Source: Serratia liquefaciens (GTDB taxonomy: Bacteria > Pseudomonadota > Gammaproteobacteria > Enterobacterales > Enterobacteriaceae). From it: 64,000 bases of DNA. The translations under genes and the position numbers were made by a program. The stretch spans positions 3,161,019 through 3,225,018 of the forward strand of contig NZ_CP088930.1 in the NCBI RefSeq assembly GCF_027594825.1, read 5' to 3'. How positions within the stretch are numbered: position 1 is the first letter of the stretch; every line of letters begins with the position of its first letter. Below, in pieces: positions 9,885 through 19,748 of this stretch. The notes under the pieces are model-generated. The model was not told where the DNA came from. It made no database searches and was given only the letters and a program-made list of their open reading frames with translations.

Positions 9885-11072
9885 ATGAACACAGAAGGGT
9901 TACTCGCGCAGCGCATCGTAAAAGTAAAAAGCTCGGCAATCCGTGAATTGCTCAAGCACAGTAAGATGGAAAACGTCATTTCGCTGGCGGGCGGCATCCC
10001 CTCTGATGCCCTGTTTGATTTCGAAGGGCTGAGCATCGCCACTCATCAGGCGATCACCGAACAGCCGAAAAGCGCTTTTCAGTACGGTCTGACCGAAGGC
10101 AGCCCGGTGCTGCGTGAACGTATTTGCGAGCTGTGTGCCGAACGCGGCGTCACCGCCACCGCCGATGAAGTGATGGTCACGGCCGGTTCCCAGCAGGCGC
10201 TGGATCTGGTGATGCGCGCCATCGTGAATCCGGGCGACGTGTTCGTGGTGGAACGTCCGACCTACCTGGCGGCGTTGCAGACGCTGGAACTGGCGGAAGC
10301 CAACATCATGTCGGTGTCGTCCGACAGCGATGGCATGGTGGTCGAAGAACTGGCCGAGCTGTTGAAAACGCAGCGCATCAAGGGTGTGTATGTGGTGCCG
10401 AACTTCGGCAACCCAAGCGGCATTACCCTGAGCGCCTCGCGTCGCGAACTGTTGGTCAAGCTGGCGGCCGAGCACAATTTCCTGATCATCGAAGATGACC
10501 CGTACGGTGAACTGCGTTTTACCGACGAGCGTAACGCGACGCTGCACCAGGTTTCACAGCAGGTGCTGGGCCATACCGATAATATTATCTATACCTCGAC
10601 CTTCTCCAAGATCCTGGCTCCGGGCTTACGTTTGGGCTGGGCTATCCTGCCGCCGTTTTTGCTGCATAAAGTGGCGATCATCAAGCAGGCGGCGGATCTG
10701 CATGCCAGCGCATTGTCGCAGAGCATCGTAGAGTGTTACCTGGGGCTGGATCGCCTGCCGGCGCAGATCGAAAAGATCCGCGCGGCGTACAAACAAAAAG
10801 GCGAGATCCTCGCCGGACTGGTGGAAAAAGAGCTGGGTGACCATATCAGCTTCGATATGCCAAAAGGCGGCATGTTCCTGTGGGCGCGTTTCCGTCAGCC
10901 GTTCAACGCCACCGAATGGCTGAAAACCACCCTGCAGCAGGGCGTGGTGTTTGTGCCAGGAGAATACTTCTTCTCAGACAATCCGGACCGTTCGACTTTC
11001 CGCCTGTCTTTCGCCACTGCCACTGAACAGCAAATGCAGGAGGCGGTCGCTCGACTGCGTCGCTCACTGTAA
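9885..11072 (+). CDS. PLP-dependent aminotransferase, class I/II (2-aminoadipate aminotransferase-like)
   Basis: This is a 395-residue fold-type I aminotransferase. The PLP lysine is Lys242 in TSTFSKILAPGLRLGW, the cofactor-contacting aspartate is in IIEDDPYGELRF (about residues 201-212), and the substrate-carboxylate arginine is in STFRLSF near the C-terminus. It resembles the LysN/MocR-type aminotransferase branch but has no N-terminal GntR DNA-binding domain, so it is an enzyme, not a regulator. It lies 105 bases downstream of the LIV transporter and reads the same way, so an amino acid substrate linked to branched-chain uptake is plausible but only inferred. E. coli has no gene at this point between livF and ugpB. 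Confidence 0.85.
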   Translation: MNTEGLLAQRIVKVKSSAIRELLKHSKMENVISLAGGIPSDALFDFEGLSIATHQAITEQPKSAFQYGLTEGSPVLRERICELCAERGVTATADEVMVTAGSQQALDLVMRAIVNPGDVFVVERPTYLAALQTLELAEANIMSVSSDSDGMVVEELAELLKTQRIKGVYVVPNFGNPSGITLSASRRELLVKLAAEHNFLIIEDDPYGELRFTDERNATLHQVSQQVLGHTDNIIYTSTFSKILAPGLRLGWAILPPFLLHKVAIIKQAADLHASALSQSIVECYLGLDRLPAQIEKIRAAYKQKGEILAGLVEKELGDHISFDMPKGGMFLWARFRQPFNATEWLKTTLQQGVVFVPGEYFFSDNPDRSTFRLSFATATEQQMQEAVARLRRSL

Positions 11073-11385
11073 TCCTCACGGCGGCGGGGAAGGTTCTCCG
11101 CCGCCGACATCAAACCGCAATCTGCACTTCACCCTTCCGTCATCTGGCTGTCACCTGACAGTTATATTTCTGTCATCCGAGCATGGCATGTTATCCCCGT
11201 CATCTTTCAAGCCGCAGCGTTGTTGCCTGCCCTGATGTTTCCCTGTCACTTAGTTATCTAAGCTCCGAGGGATCCATCAGGTTGCCGTCTAGCCGCGACT
11301 TGAAAGCTATAGGGGAACACTTCCGAACAAGAATTGATTCTTTTCGCTCACGCGCTTATTACACCAGCTTTTTCAGGAGTTAGGC
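11073..11385 (+). promoter_or_regulatory. ugpB control region with array of Pho-box half-sites
   Basis: Heptamers related to CTGTCAT recur at an exact 11-base period: CCGTCAT (11137), CTGTCAC (11148), CAGTTAT (11159) and CTGTCAT (11170). This is the architecture bound by dimers of phosphorylated PhoB. Isolated further copies are CCGTCAT (11197) and CTGTCAC (11243). Pho control of ugp is established in E. coli; the sites here are read directly. No gene was found in this 313-base gap. A GGAG ribosome-binding site (ttcaggag) precedes the ATG at 11386. Confidence 0.85.
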
Positions 11386-12705
11386 ATGCTCACCTACGCT
11401 ATTCGCAAAACCACGCTGTGCGTCGCGTTGACCCTGGCGGTCAGCACTCAGGCACTGGCGGCGACCGAGATCCCGTTCTGGCATTCGATGGAGGGCGAAC
11501 TGGGTAAAGAAGTGGACTCCCTGGCGGACCGCTTTAACCAGTCGCACACCGACGTCAAAATTGTTCCGGTTTATAAAGGCAACTACGAACAGAGCCTGGC
11601 AGCGGGCATCGCGGCTTACCGCTCCGGTAAAGCGCCGGCGATCCTGCAGGTGTACGAAGTGGGCACCGCCACCATGATGGCCAGCAAGGCGATCAAGCCG
11701 GTGTATGAAGTGTTTAAAGACGCGGGCATCAGTTTCGACGAATCGGTATTCGTGCCTACGGTGTCCGGTTACTACACCGACAACAAAAGCGGACACCTGC
11801 TGTCGCAGCCGTTCAACAGCTCCACCCCGGTGCTGTATTACAACAAAGATGCCTTCAAGAAAGCCGGCTTGAACCCAGACCAGCCGCCAAAAACCTGGCA
11901 GGAGCTGGCGGCGGACACCGCCAAACTGCGTGAAGCCGGCATGAAATGCGGCTATGCCAGCGGCTGGCAGGGTTGGATCCAGCTGGAGAACTTCAGTGCC
12001 TGGCACGGCGTGCCATTCGCCACGGAGAACAATGGTTTTGGTGGCGCGAGCGCCAAGCTGGAGTTCAACAAACCGTTGCAGGTCAAGCATATCCAACTGC
12101 TGGAAGAGATGAACAAAAAAGGTGACTTCACCTATTTCGGCCGTAAAGACGAATCCACCGAGAAGTTCTACAGCGGTGACTGTGCCATTACTACCGCTTC
12201 ATCCGGCTCGCTGGCGGACATCAAGCATTACGCCAAATTCAACTATGGCGTGGGCATGATGCCGTATGACGCCGATGCCAAAAATGCGCCGCAGAACGCC
12301 ATTATCGGTGGTGCCAGCCTGTGGGTGATGAACGGCAAAGATGCCGCCACCTATAAAGGCGTAGCCGAGTTCCTGCAGTATCTGGCACAGCCGGAGATCG
12401 CCGCCGAGTGGCACCAGAAGACCGGCTATCTGCCGATCACTACGGCAGCGTACGACCTGACCAAACAACAGGGGTTCTATGACAAGAATCCGGGAGCGGA
12501 CGTGGCGACGCGTCAAATGCTGAACAAGCCGCCATTGCCGTTCACCAAGGGGCTGCGTTTGGGCAATATGCCGCAAATCCGCACCGTCGTGGATGAAGAG
12601 CTGGAGGGCGTGTGGACCGGTAAGAAAACGCCACAGCAGGCATTGGATGCTGCCGTACAGCGCGGTGATGTATTGCTGCGTCGCTTCGAGTCCTCGACCA
12701 AGTAA
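11386..12705 (+). CDS. ugpB: sn-glycerol-3-phosphate periplasmic binding protein UgpB
   Basis: UgpB captures sn-glycerol-3-phosphate and glycerophosphocholine in the periplasm for the Ugp ABC importer. The 439-residue precursor carries a signal peptide ending STQALA before [15 protein letters not shown], followed by a class II solute-binding fold. Family-typical stretches include [15 protein letters not shown] and [12 protein letters not shown]. Length matches E. coli UgpB (438). It heads ugpBAECQ; a strong stem-loop follows before ugpA, consistent with higher synthesis of the binding protein than of the permease. Confidence 0.96.
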   Translation: MLTYAIRKTTLCVALTLAVSTQALAATEIPFWHSMEGELGKEVDSLADRFNQSHTDVKIVPVYKGNYEQSLAAGIAAYRSGKAPAILQVYEVGTATMMASKAIKPVYEVFKDAGISFDESVFVPTVSGYYTDNKSGHLLSQPFNSSTPVLYYNKDAFKKAGLNPDQPPKTWQELAADTAKLREAGMKCGYASGWQGWIQLENFSAWHGVPFATENNGFGGASAKLEFNKPLQVKHIQLLEEMNKKGDFTYFGRKDESTEKFYSGDCAITTASSGSLADIKHYAKFNYGVGMMPYDADAKNAPQNAIIGGASLWVMNGKDAATYKGVAEFLQYLAQPEIAAEWHQKTGYLPITTAAYDLTKQQGFYDKNPGADVATRQMLNKPPLPFTKGLRLGNMPQIRTVVDEELEGVWTGKKTPQQALDAAVQRGDVLLRRFESSTK

Positions 12706-12741
12706 GCCTGTGTTAAGGGCGCAATTTATTGTGCCCCAGCA

Positions 12742-12775
12742 GAAGTACGGGTTCAGCATGATGAGCCCGTACTTC
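12742..12775 (+). repeat. long intercistronic stem-loop between ugpB and ugpA
   Basis: The arms 12742-12755 and 12762-12775 pair over 14 positions with one G-U pair around a six-base loop (GCATGA). No T-run follows. Such a hairpin directly behind a binding-protein gene usually protects the 3' end of its message and gives uneven expression within the operon; that role is inferred here. Confidence 0.75.
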
Positions 12776-12813
12776 CACGGTCATATTTCAGTACCTGAAA
12801 ACGGTTAACCCCT

Positions 12814-13701
12814 ATGTCATCTTCCCGTCCCGGTTTCGGCTGCAGTTGGCTGCCCTATGTTCTGGTGCTGCCGCAGTTGCTGATCACCGCAATCTTCTTT
12901 CTGTGGCCTGCCGGTGAGGCGCTGTGGTACTCGGTGCAAAGCCTCGATCCGTTCGGCCTGTCCAGCCAGTTTGTCGGGCTGGACAACTTTACCCAACTGT
13001 TCCACGACCCTTACTACCTGGACTCGTTTTACACCACGCTGATTTTCAGTTTCCTGGTGGCGGGTATCGGGCTGGTCGTGTCGTTGTTCTTCGCCGCGTT
13101 AGTGGATTACGTGCTGCGCGGCAGCCGAATCTACCAGACGCTGATGATCCTGCCTTACGCCGTGGCGCCCGCGGTGGCGGCGGTGCTGTGGATTTTCCTG
13201 TTCAACCCCGGCCTGGGGCTGATTACCCATTTCCTCAACGGACTGGGCTACAACTGGAACCATGCGCAAAACAGCGGACAGGCGATGTTCCTGGTAGTGT
13301 TGGCCTCGGTATGGCAGCAAATCAGCTATAACTTCCTGTTTTTCCTGGCTGCGCTGCAGTCAATTCCCCGCTCTCTGGTTGAGGCGGCGGCCATTGACGG
13401 TGCCGGCCCGGTACGGCGTTTCTTCAATCTGGTGCTGCCGTTAATCACGCCGGTCAGCTTCTTCCTGCTGGTGGTGAATCTGGTGTACGCCTTCTTCGAT
13501 ACCTTCCCGGTGATCGATGCCGCGACCGGCGGCGGACCGGTACAGTCCACCACCACGCTGATCTACAAGATTTACCGTGAAGGCTTTGCCGGGCTGGATC
13601 TGTCCAGCTCTGCGGCACAGTCGGTGATCTTGATGTTGCTGGTGATTGGCCTGACGGTGATCCAGTTCCGTTTTGTCGAACGTAAGGTGCGTTACCAATG
13701 A
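12814..13701 (+). CDS. ugpA: sn-glycerol-3-phosphate ABC transporter permease UgpA
   Basis: UgpA is an inner-membrane permease subunit of the Ugp importer. The 295-residue product has six predicted membrane segments and the conserved cytoplasmic EAA loop ([22 protein letters not shown], about residues 187-208) that docks on the ATPase UgpC. The stop overlaps the ugpE start as ATGA (13698-13701). Length and order match E. coli. Confidence 0.96.
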   Translation: MSSSRPGFGCSWLPYVLVLPQLLITAIFFLWPAGEALWYSVQSLDPFGLSSQFVGLDNFTQLFHDPYYLDSFYTTLIFSFLVAGIGLVVSLFFAALVDYVLRGSRIYQTLMILPYAVAPAVAAVLWIFLFNPGLGLITHFLNGLGYNWNHAQNSGQAMFLVVLASVWQQISYNFLFFLAALQSIPRSLVEAAAIDGAGPVRRFFNLVLPLITPVSFFLLVVNLVYAFFDTFPVIDAATGGGPVQSTTTLIYKIYREGFAGLDLSSSAAQSVILMLLVIGLTVIQFRFVERKVRYQ

Positions 13702-14543
13702 TTGAGAACCGACGCGGGCTGGACATTTTCAGCCACGTAATGCTGATTATCGGCGTGCTGGTGGTGCTGTTCCCGCTGTACGTGGCCTTCGTGGCGGCTA
13801 CACTGGACGACAAACAGGTGTTTCAGGTGCCGATGACCCTGATCCCCGGTGGTCACCTGTGGGAAAACATCCGCAATATTTGGCAGGGCGGCGTGGGCAA
13901 CCTTAAGGTGCCGTTTTCGCTGCTGCTGTTGAACAGCGTGGTAATGGCACTGGCCATCACCTTCGGCAAAATTGTGGTGTCGGTGTTGTCCGCCTATGCC
14001 ATCGTTTATTTCCGCTTCCCGCTGCGCAGCCTGTTCTTCTGGCTGATATTCCTCACCCTGATGCTGCCGGTTGAGGTGCGTATTTTCCCGACGGTGGAGG
14101 TTATCTCCAACCTCAACCTGCTGGACAGCTACACCGGCCTGACGTTGCCGCTGATGGCGTCGGCGACCGCCACCTTCCTGCTGCGTCAGTTCTTTATGAC
14201 GCTACCGGACGAACTGCTGGAAGCCGCGCGGATTGACGGCGCCGGCCCGATGCGTTTTTTCTGGGATATCGTGCTGCCGCTGTCGAAGACCAATCTGGCG
14301 GCGCTGTTTGTCATCACCTTTATCTACGGCTGGAACCAGTATCTATGGCCGATCCTGATCACCAGCGATGCCTCGATGGGCACCGCGGTGGCGGGTATCA
14401 AGAGCATGATCTCCACCTCCGGCGCGCCGACCCAGTGGAATCAGGTGATGGCGGCGATGATTCTGACTTTAATTCCACCGCTGACGGTGGTTCTTCTGAT
14501 GCAGCGCTGGTTTGTACGCGGCCTGGTTGATAGCGAAAAGTAA
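13698..14543 (+). CDS. ugpE: sn-glycerol-3-phosphate ABC transporter permease UgpE
   Basis: UgpE pairs with UgpA to form the membrane channel. The 281-residue product has six hydrophobic segments, an EAA loop ([22 protein letters not shown]) and the typical binding-protein-dependent permease ending ([21 protein letters not shown], shortened here in discussion). It starts inside the ugpA stop, so translation is coupled, and is followed after 16 bases by ugpC. Confidence 0.96.
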   Translation: MIENRRGLDIFSHVMLIIGVLVVLFPLYVAFVAATLDDKQVFQVPMTLIPGGHLWENIRNIWQGGVGNLKVPFSLLLLNSVVMALAITFGKIVVSVLSAYAIVYFRFPLRSLFFWLIFLTLMLPVEVRIFPTVEVISNLNLLDSYTGLTLPLMASATATFLLRQFFMTLPDELLEAARIDGAGPMRFFWDIVLPLSKTNLAALFVITFIYGWNQYLWPILITSDASMGTAVAGIKSMISTSGAPTQWNQVMAAMILTLIPPLTVVLLMQRWFVRGLVDSEK

Positions 14544-14559
14544 CGAGAGAAATTTTCAC

Positions 14560-15636
14560 ATGGCAGGTTTAAAACTACAGGCAGTCACCAAGTCTTACGA
14601 CGGTAAAACGCCGGTGATCAAGCAGATTGACCTCGACGTGGCGGACGGCGAATTTATCGTGATGGTCGGCCCGTCCGGCTGCGGCAAATCGACGCTGTTG
14701 CGCATGGTGGCAGGGCTGGAACGCACCACCAGCGGCGATATTTATATCGACAGTCAACGCGTAACGGATATGGAGCCGAAAGATCGCGGCATCGCGATGG
14801 TGTTCCAGAACTATGCGCTGTATCCGCACATGAGCGTATTCGACAACATGGCCTATGGCCTGAAAATTCGTGGCTTCGGCAAACAGCATATCCAGCAGCG
14901 GGTAGAAGAAGCTGCGCGTATTTTAGAGCTGGAGCCGCTGTTGCAACGCAAGCCGCGCGAGCTTTCCGGCGGCCAACGTCAACGGGTGGCGATGGGGCGC
15001 GCTATCGTGCGTGAGCCGGCGGTATTCCTGTTTGATGAACCGTTGTCGAATCTGGATGCCAAGCTGCGCGTCCAAATGCGCCTGGAACTGCAACAACTGC
15101 ATCGCCGGCTGAAAACCACCAGCCTGTATGTGACGCACGATCAGGTGGAGGCGATGACGTTGGCCCAGCGGGTGATCGTCATGAACAAAGGCGTGGCAGA
15201 GCAAATTGGCACCCCCAGCGAGGTCTATCAGCGCCCGGCGTCGCTGTTCGTCGCCAGCTTTATCGGTTCGCCGGCGATGAACCTGTTGCCGGGTACCCTG
15301 AGCGCAGACGGCAGCCAGCTGCAGCTGGCGGAGGGGATGACGCTGAATTTGCCGCAGCCAAAAGCGCAGTGGGGCGGTCGCCGGTTGACGCTCGGCATCC
15401 GCCCGGAGCATATTCAACTGACTACCCCCGAGCAAGGGGGCGTGCCGCTGGCGCTGCAAACGCTGGAATTATTGGGCGCGGATAACCTGGCGCATGGGCA
15501 GTGGGGCGGTCACGGCGTGATTGCGCGTTTGTCGCATGAAACTATGCCGACGGCGGGCAGCACGCTATATTTGCAGTTGCCTGCACAGGCGCTGCACTTT
15601 TTTGATACCGATAGCGGATTACGGATGGAATCATGA
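14560..15636 (+). CDS. ugpC: sn-glycerol-3-phosphate ABC transporter ATPase UgpC
   Basis: UgpC is the ATPase of the Ugp importer, of the MalK type. The 358-residue product has Walker A (GPSGCGKST), Q-loop ([17 protein letters not shown]), signature ([16 protein letters not shown]), Walker B ([15 protein letters not shown]) and H-loop ([13 protein letters not shown]), then a C-terminal TOBE-type regulatory domain from about residue 240. The frame opens at 14512 inside ugpE, but the ATG at 14560 follows ACGAGAGAAA and gives the family N-terminus [13 protein letters not shown]. The stop overlaps ugpQ as ATGA. Confidence 0.96.
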   Translation: MAGLKLQAVTKSYDGKTPVIKQIDLDVADGEFIVMVGPSGCGKSTLLRMVAGLERTTSGDIYIDSQRVTDMEPKDRGIAMVFQNYALYPHMSVFDNMAYGLKIRGFGKQHIQQRVEEAARILELEPLLQRKPRELSGGQRQRVAMGRAIVREPAVFLFDEPLSNLDAKLRVQMRLELQQLHRRLKTTSLYVTHDQVEAMTLAQRVIVMNKGVAEQIGTPSEVYQRPASLFVASFIGSPAMNLLPGTLSADGSQLQLAEGMTLNLPQPKAQWGGRRLTLGIRPEHIQLTTPEQGGVPLALQTLELLGADNLAHGQWGGHGVIARLSHETMPTAGSTLYLQLPAQALHFFDTDSGLRMES

Positions 15637-16379
15637 CCACAGCCTGGCCTTATCCCCACATTGTCGCCCACCGCGGCGGCGGTTCTCTGGCGCCGGAAAA
15701 TACCCTGGCGGCGATCGACGTCGGCGCACGCCACGGTCATAAAATGATTGAGTTCGACGCCAAACTGGCTCAGGACGGGCAAATATTTCTGTTGCACGAC
15801 GATACCCTGGATCGCACCAGCAACGGTTGGGGCGTGGCGGGTGAGTTGCCGTGGGACAAACTGGTGCAGCTGGATGCCGGCAACTGGTACAACTCCGCTT
15901 ACAAGGGCGAACGCTTGCCGCTGTTGGCCGAAGTGTCGGAACGCTGCCTGCAGCACGGCATGATGGCGAACATTGAAATCAAACCCACCACCGGCAGCGA
16001 TGATGAAACCGGCCGTGTTGTGGCGCTGGCGGCACGTTTGCTGTGGCAGGGCCAGACCGATCCGCTGCTCTCCTCATTCTCGATTGAGGCGCTTGAGGCA
16101 GCGCAGCGTACGGTGCCGGAACTCCCACGCGGCCTGTTGCTGGATCAATGGGACGACAACTGGCAGGCGCTGACCGAAAGACTGGGCTGCGTTTCATTGC
16201 ACATCAACCATAAAGAATTGACGGCCGAACGGGTGTCGGCGCTGAAGGCGGCGGGGCTGCGCATTCTGGTTTATACCGTTAACCAGCCCGCCCGTGCGCG
16301 CCTGTTGTTGAACTGGGGCGTTGACTGTATTTGCACTGACCGGATAGATTTGATCGGCCCGGACTTTCCCAACGAGTGA
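15633..16379 (+). CDS. ugpQ: cytoplasmic glycerophosphodiester phosphodiesterase UgpQ
   Basis: UgpQ hydrolyses glycerophosphodiesters brought in by Ugp to glycerol-3-phosphate and an alcohol. The 248-residue product has the GDPD signature at the N-terminus ([18 protein letters not shown]) with the catalytic His-Arg pair, then the metal-binding [23 protein letters not shown] segment with the second histidine, and ANIEIKP. No signal peptide is present, which fits a cytoplasmic enzyme. It is the last ugp gene and overlaps ugpC by four bases. A stem-loop follows at 16389. Confidence 0.96.
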   Translation: MTTAWPYPHIVAHRGGGSLAPENTLAAIDVGARHGHKMIEFDAKLAQDGQIFLLHDDTLDRTSNGWGVAGELPWDKLVQLDAGNWYNSAYKGERLPLLAEVSERCLQHGMMANIEIKPTTGSDDETGRVVALAARLLWQGQTDPLLSSFSIEALEAAQRTVPELPRGLLLDQWDDNWQALTERLGCVSLHINHKELTAERVSALKAAGLRILVYTVNQPARARLLLNWGVDCICTDRIDLIGPDFPNE

Positions 16380-16388
16380 TCCCGTTGC

Positions 16389-16414
16389 CACGGGCGCAGT
16401 TTGCTGCGTCCGTG
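16389..16414 (+). repeat. stem-loop after ugpQ
   Basis: Arms CACGGGCGCAG (16389-16399) and CTGCGTCCGTG (16404-16414) pair over 11 positions with one G-U pair around loop TTTG. There is no following T-run. The GGGCGCAG / CTGCG core resembles the palindrome at 5997-6016, which suggests a shared repeat family. Confidence 0.65.
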
Positions 16415-16484
16415 AGAAAGCCGTCGGCGCCTGTTGTATATTGCGACGTCAGCCCTTTGCCGCCGCGCTAACGGAAGGGATGCG

Positions 16485-17441
16485 ATGTCAGTTTTCATGG
16501 TTTCTTTATGGCACCAAATAGCGCTTTCTTTGCCGTTGTTTGTGCTGATCGTGTTGGGGTATGGCCTTATCCGCTGGGGTAAATGGCCGGCTACCATCAC
16601 CGACGGTTTAACGCGTTTTGTCTTCTCTTTGGCTCTCCCCGCCATGTTGTTCCGCATGATGTGCGACTTTTCGCAGCGTCCGGCGGTAGATGCTCGCTTG
16701 TTGATTGCCTTTTTCGGCAGTTGCCTGATTGTGTTCGTGATCGGGCGAATCACGGCGCGCCGGGTATTTAAACTGGATGGCGTGGCAGGATCGGTGTTTG
16801 CGTTGGGCGGAATTTTCTCCAATAACGTGATGCTGGGTCTGCCCATCGCCAGCGTCATGCTTGGCGAGGCGGCGATCCCGTCGGTGGCATTGGTGTTGGT
16901 GTTTAATGGCCTGATCCTCTGGACTCTGGTGACTATCTCCATCGAATGGGCGCGCAATGGTTCGCCGACGTTGCAGGGTTTTATCAAAACCGTGCGCAGC
17001 GTGCTGACCAATCCGCTGATTATCGGCATTCTTTCCGGCACGCTGTTCAGCCTGACCGGCCTGCCGCTGGCGACGTTTGTCGATCAGCCGGTCAGTATGC
17101 TGGGTCAGGTTGCCGCGCCGCTGTCACTGGTGGTCCTGGGTATGGGGCTGGCGGAATATCGTATCAGCGAAGGCTGGCGCCTCAGCAGCGGCATCTGTTT
17201 CCTCAAGCTGATCGTTCAACCGCTGATTATCTGGCTGCTGGCGTGGGTGATGAACCTGCCGCCGATGGAAACCCGGGTGGTGGTATTGCTGGGGTCGATG
17301 GCCGTTGGCGTCAATGTTTACCTGATGTCACGGCAGTTCAACGTATTGACCGGCCCTGCCGCCACCAGCCTGGTGATGTCCACCGTGCTGGCAGCGGTCA
17401 CCACGCCGCTGATCCTTACCATCATGGGCGTGCGGGGCTAG
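16485..17441 (+). CDS. AEC-family auxin-efflux-carrier-like permease
   Basis: The 318-residue product is a ten-segment membrane protein of the auxin efflux carrier (AEC) family, which in bacteria includes malonate and other carboxylate permeases. Typical features are the early SLPLFVLIVLGYGLIRWGKWP segment, two half-repeats, and the mid-protein GGIFSNNVMLGLPI crossover with NN. The frame starts earlier, but the ATG at 16485 follows a good GGAAGGGA site. The substrate cannot be read from sequence. It sits between ugpQ and the yhhA-like gene, which are neighbours in E. coli, so it is an insertion relative to that order. Its last 20 bases overlap the convergent yhhA-like gene. Confidence 0.85.
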   Translation: MSVFMVSLWHQIALSLPLFVLIVLGYGLIRWGKWPATITDGLTRFVFSLALPAMLFRMMCDFSQRPAVDARLLIAFFGSCLIVFVIGRITARRVFKLDGVAGSVFALGGIFSNNVMLGLPIASVMLGEAAIPSVALVLVFNGLILWTLVTISIEWARNGSPTLQGFIKTVRSVLTNPLIIGILSGTLFSLTGLPLATFVDQPVSMLGQVAAPLSLVVLGMGLAEYRISEGWRLSSGICFLKLIVQPLIIWLLAWVMNLPPMETRVVVLLGSMAVGVNVYLMSRQFNVLTGPAATSLVMSTVLAAVTTPLILTIMGVRG

Positions 17442-17751
17442 CCGGCAGCGGTGCCTGGGATACCGGCGGCGCCGTGCGATTGAATGGGCTGCGCGGCTGG
17501 TTGCCATTGGGCAGCAGTTGCCCGCCGTTTGGCGCCGTTCGCTGCAGTTGTTGCTGATTATTATCGAACTGCCGCTGCTGTTGCAGGCGGCGCTGATCCA
17601 TCTGCTGATTATTCAACATACGCTGTTGTTGCGCCTGTTGAGTGCGTTGGTTGAGAAACTGCTGTTGCGAGCTGAGCTCGGTAACGCCGTTGGCTGCAGT
17701 GGCCAATCCTGACAGCAGCAACAGGCCATAGAGCAGATGATAACTTTTCAT
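17422..17751 (-). CDS. yhhA: YhhA-like DUF2756 small secreted Gln/Asn-rich protein
   Basis: The 109-residue product begins with a signal peptide (MKSYHLLYGLLLLSGLATAA) followed by a low-complexity body dominated by Gln, Asn, Arg and Leu (LNQRTQQAQQQRMLNNQQMDQ and similar) and a proline-rich tail ending SPARP. Composition, size and position beside ugpQ match E. coli YhhA (DUF2756), whose function is unknown. The ATG at 17751 follows an AGGAGA-type site on the minus strand; an upstream frame to 17844 is discounted because it would bury the signal peptide. The 3' end overlaps the convergent AEC gene. Confidence 0.75.
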   Translation of the reverse strand: MKSYHLLYGLLLLSGLATAANGVTELSSQQQFLNQRTQQAQQQRMLNNQQMDQRRLQQQRQFDNNQQQLQRTAPNGGQLLPNGNQPRSPFNRTAPPVSQAPLPASPARP

Positions 17752-17901
17752 GATGTTCTCCTCGTCTTTTAGTAAGCCTAACCCAGCGGTGAAAATTTGC
17801 CGACAGTTTGTATTTTGCTCAGATGTAAACCTCCTTTTCATCACGCCCTTTCCTGCCTTCCGTTACAATCGCCCTTTCTGAATCTTTAGGGTGAACCCAT
17901 C

Positions 17902-18765
17902 GTGCTGCTTCTGGTGATTACAACCATCCTGTGGGCATTTTCTTTCAGCCTGATTGGCGAATATCTGGCGGGTCAGGTCGACAGCTGGTTCTCGGTGCTG
18001 ATGCGCATCGGTTTGGCGGCGGCCGTGTTCCTGCCTTTCCTGCGCTGGCGCAACATCAAGCCGAAAGTGATCCTGCTGTATATGCTGGTAGGAGCCTGCC
18101 AGCTTGGCATCATGTACCTGTTCAGCTTCCGTGCTTACATGTACCTGACGGTGCCGGAATTCCTGCTGTTTACCGTGCTGACGCCGCTGTACGTTACGCT
18201 GATTTATGACTTGATCAGCGGTCAACGTCTGCGCTGGGGGTATGTGCTCAGCGCGCTGCTGGCGGTGCTGGGGGCTGCGATTATCCGTTACCATCAGTTG
18301 AGCGAGCACTTTTGGTGGGGGCTGTTACTGGTGCAGGCGGCGAACATCAGCTTCGCTATCGGGATGGTCGGTTACAAACGGCTGATGGAAGTACACCCGC
18401 TGCCGCAACACACCGCATTTTCCTGGTTCTATCTGGGGGCCTTGGTTGTGGCGGTGGTCGCCTGGTGCCTGTGGGGCAATCCGCAGCAGCTGCCAACCAC
18501 TAACCTGCAGTGGGGGATTCTGGTGTGGCTGGGCGTGGTGGCTTCCGGGCTGGGTTATTTCATGTGGAACTACGGCGCAACGCAGGTGGATGCCGGTACT
18601 TTGGGCATCATGAATAACATGCATGTGCCGGCCGGGCTGTTGGTTAATCTGGCCATCTGGCAGCAACAGCCGCATTGGCCAAGTTTCATTATCGGCGGGG
18701 CGGTGATTGTCGCTTCGCTGTGGGTGCATCGCCGCTGGGTAGCACCGAAAGTGGTCAGCAAATAA
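17902..18765 (+). CDS. yigM: biotin transporter YigM/BioP (EamA/CarO-type permease)
   Basis: The 287-residue product is a ten-segment drug/metabolite-superfamily permease with two EamA-like halves (VITTILWAFSFSLIGEYL at the start, GILVWLGVVASGLGYFMWNYGA in the second half). In E. coli the gene beside metR is yigM, identified as a biotin transporter, and both position and sequence type agree. The start is a GTG at 17902 preceded by TTTAGGGTGA; no ATG is nearer. It converges on metR with a short gap holding an inverted repeat. The biotin substrate is inferred from orthology. Confidence 0.8.
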   Translation: MLLLVITTILWAFSFSLIGEYLAGQVDSWFSVLMRIGLAAAVFLPFLRWRNIKPKVILLYMLVGACQLGIMYLFSFRAYMYLTVPEFLLFTVLTPLYVTLIYDLISGQRLRWGYVLSALLAVLGAAIIRYHQLSEHFWWGLLLVQAANISFAIGMVGYKRLMEVHPLPQHTAFSWFYLGALVVAVVAWCLWGNPQQLPTTNLQWGILVWLGVVASGLGYFMWNYGATQVDAGTLGIMNNMHVPAGLLVNLAIWQQQPHWPSFIIGGAVIVASLWVHRRWVAPKVVSK

Positions 18766-18788
18766 ACGGGCAGCCCAAGCGCGAACTG

Positions 18789-18803
18789 CCCTGACGGTCA
18801 GGG
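18789..18803. terminator. inverted repeat between convergent yigM and metR
   Basis: CCCTGAC-G-GTCAGGG pairs over seven positions and lies at the junction of the two convergent genes; the right arm overlaps the metR stop codon. A second pairing GGGCAG / CTGCCC spans about 18769-18791. T-runs are lacking, so termination here would be weak or depend on Rho. Confidence 0.4.
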
Positions 18804-19748
18804 TTGCGAAGCCAGCGGTTTCACGCTGGCGACGCCGGCGCTTGGGCGTGCAGCATCACGCACGAAGGGCAGATGATTGCAGGCGTGCTGGCGTGCCGAG
18901 CGAATAAAGGCTTCGGTGACGGCCTGGCGCTGTTCACCGTCGCGTACCGCCGCGTACAGGCGGCTCCACAGGCCATCCCCCAGGGTTTTGGTCACCACTA
19001 ACCCCTGGCGTTCAAAACTTTCCACCACCCAGTGCGGCAACGCCGCGATCCCCATCCGCGCCGATACCATCTGGATCAGCAACAGGGTGTTATCCACGTT
19101 TTTCAGCGCCGGGCTGATGCCTGCGGGCTGCAGGAAATGGCGCCAGATATCCAGCCTCTGACGCTGTACCGGGTAAATCATCAGCGTTTCGTCAATCAAA
19201 TCTTCAGGCTCGATGTGCAGCTTGCTGGCCAATGGATGATCCGGCGCCAGCACCAGTCGCACTTCGAAATCAAACATCGGCGAATAGTGCAAACCGCTGC
19301 GCGGCAGAATGTCGGAGGTCAGCACCAGATCCAGTTCACCCTGTTGCAGCGCCGGCTGTGGATCAAAGGTGACACCGGATTTAAAGTCCATCGCCACCTG
19401 CGGCCAACTCTGCCGGAAGTTATCCAGCGCCGGCGTCAGCCATTGAATGCAGCTGTGGCATTCAATGGCGATACGCAGCGTGGCCTGATGAGGTTCGTGG
19501 CATGCCTGCAGCGCCTGCTGGATTTGCGGCAGCACCTGCTCTGCCAGCTGCAACAGGATCTCACCCTGCGCGGTAAAGCGCAGCGGCTGGCTTTTACGAA
19601 CGAACAGCTTGAAGCCCAGACGCTGCTCCAGATCGCTGAACTGATGCGATAGAGCAGACTGTGTCTGATGGAGTTGGGCCGCCGCGGCCGCCAGCGAGCC
19701 GGTATTGCGCAGAGCCTGCAGCGTCCGTAAGTGTTTCAGTTCGATCAT
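18798..19748 (-). CDS. metR: LysR-type transcriptional activator of methionine biosynthesis MetR
   Basis: MetR activates metE and related genes with homocysteine as coactivator. The 316-residue product has the LysR N-terminal winged helix ([30 protein letters not shown] region, residues 5-34) and a C-terminal effector-binding domain. It reads away from metE, the standard arrangement for a LysR regulator and its target. A TGAGAGTCCTTCA motif (19748-19760), one base off the MetR consensus TGAANNNNNTTCA, overlaps its start codon. Confidence 0.95.
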   Translation of the reverse strand: MIELKHLRTLQALRNTGSLAAAAAQLHQTQSALSHQFSDLEQRLGFKLFVRKSQPLRFTAQGEILLQLAEQVLPQIQQALQACHEPHQATLRIAIECHSCIQWLTPALDNFRQSWPQVAMDFKSGVTFDPQPALQQGELDLVLTSDILPRSGLHYSPMFDFEVRLVLAPDHPLASKLHIEPEDLIDETLMIYPVQRQRLDIWRHFLQPAGISPALKNVDNTLLLIQMVSARMGIAALPHWVVESFERQGLVVTKTLGDGLWSRLYAAVRDGEQRQAVTEAFIRSARQHACNHLPFVRDAARPSAGVASVKPLASQP

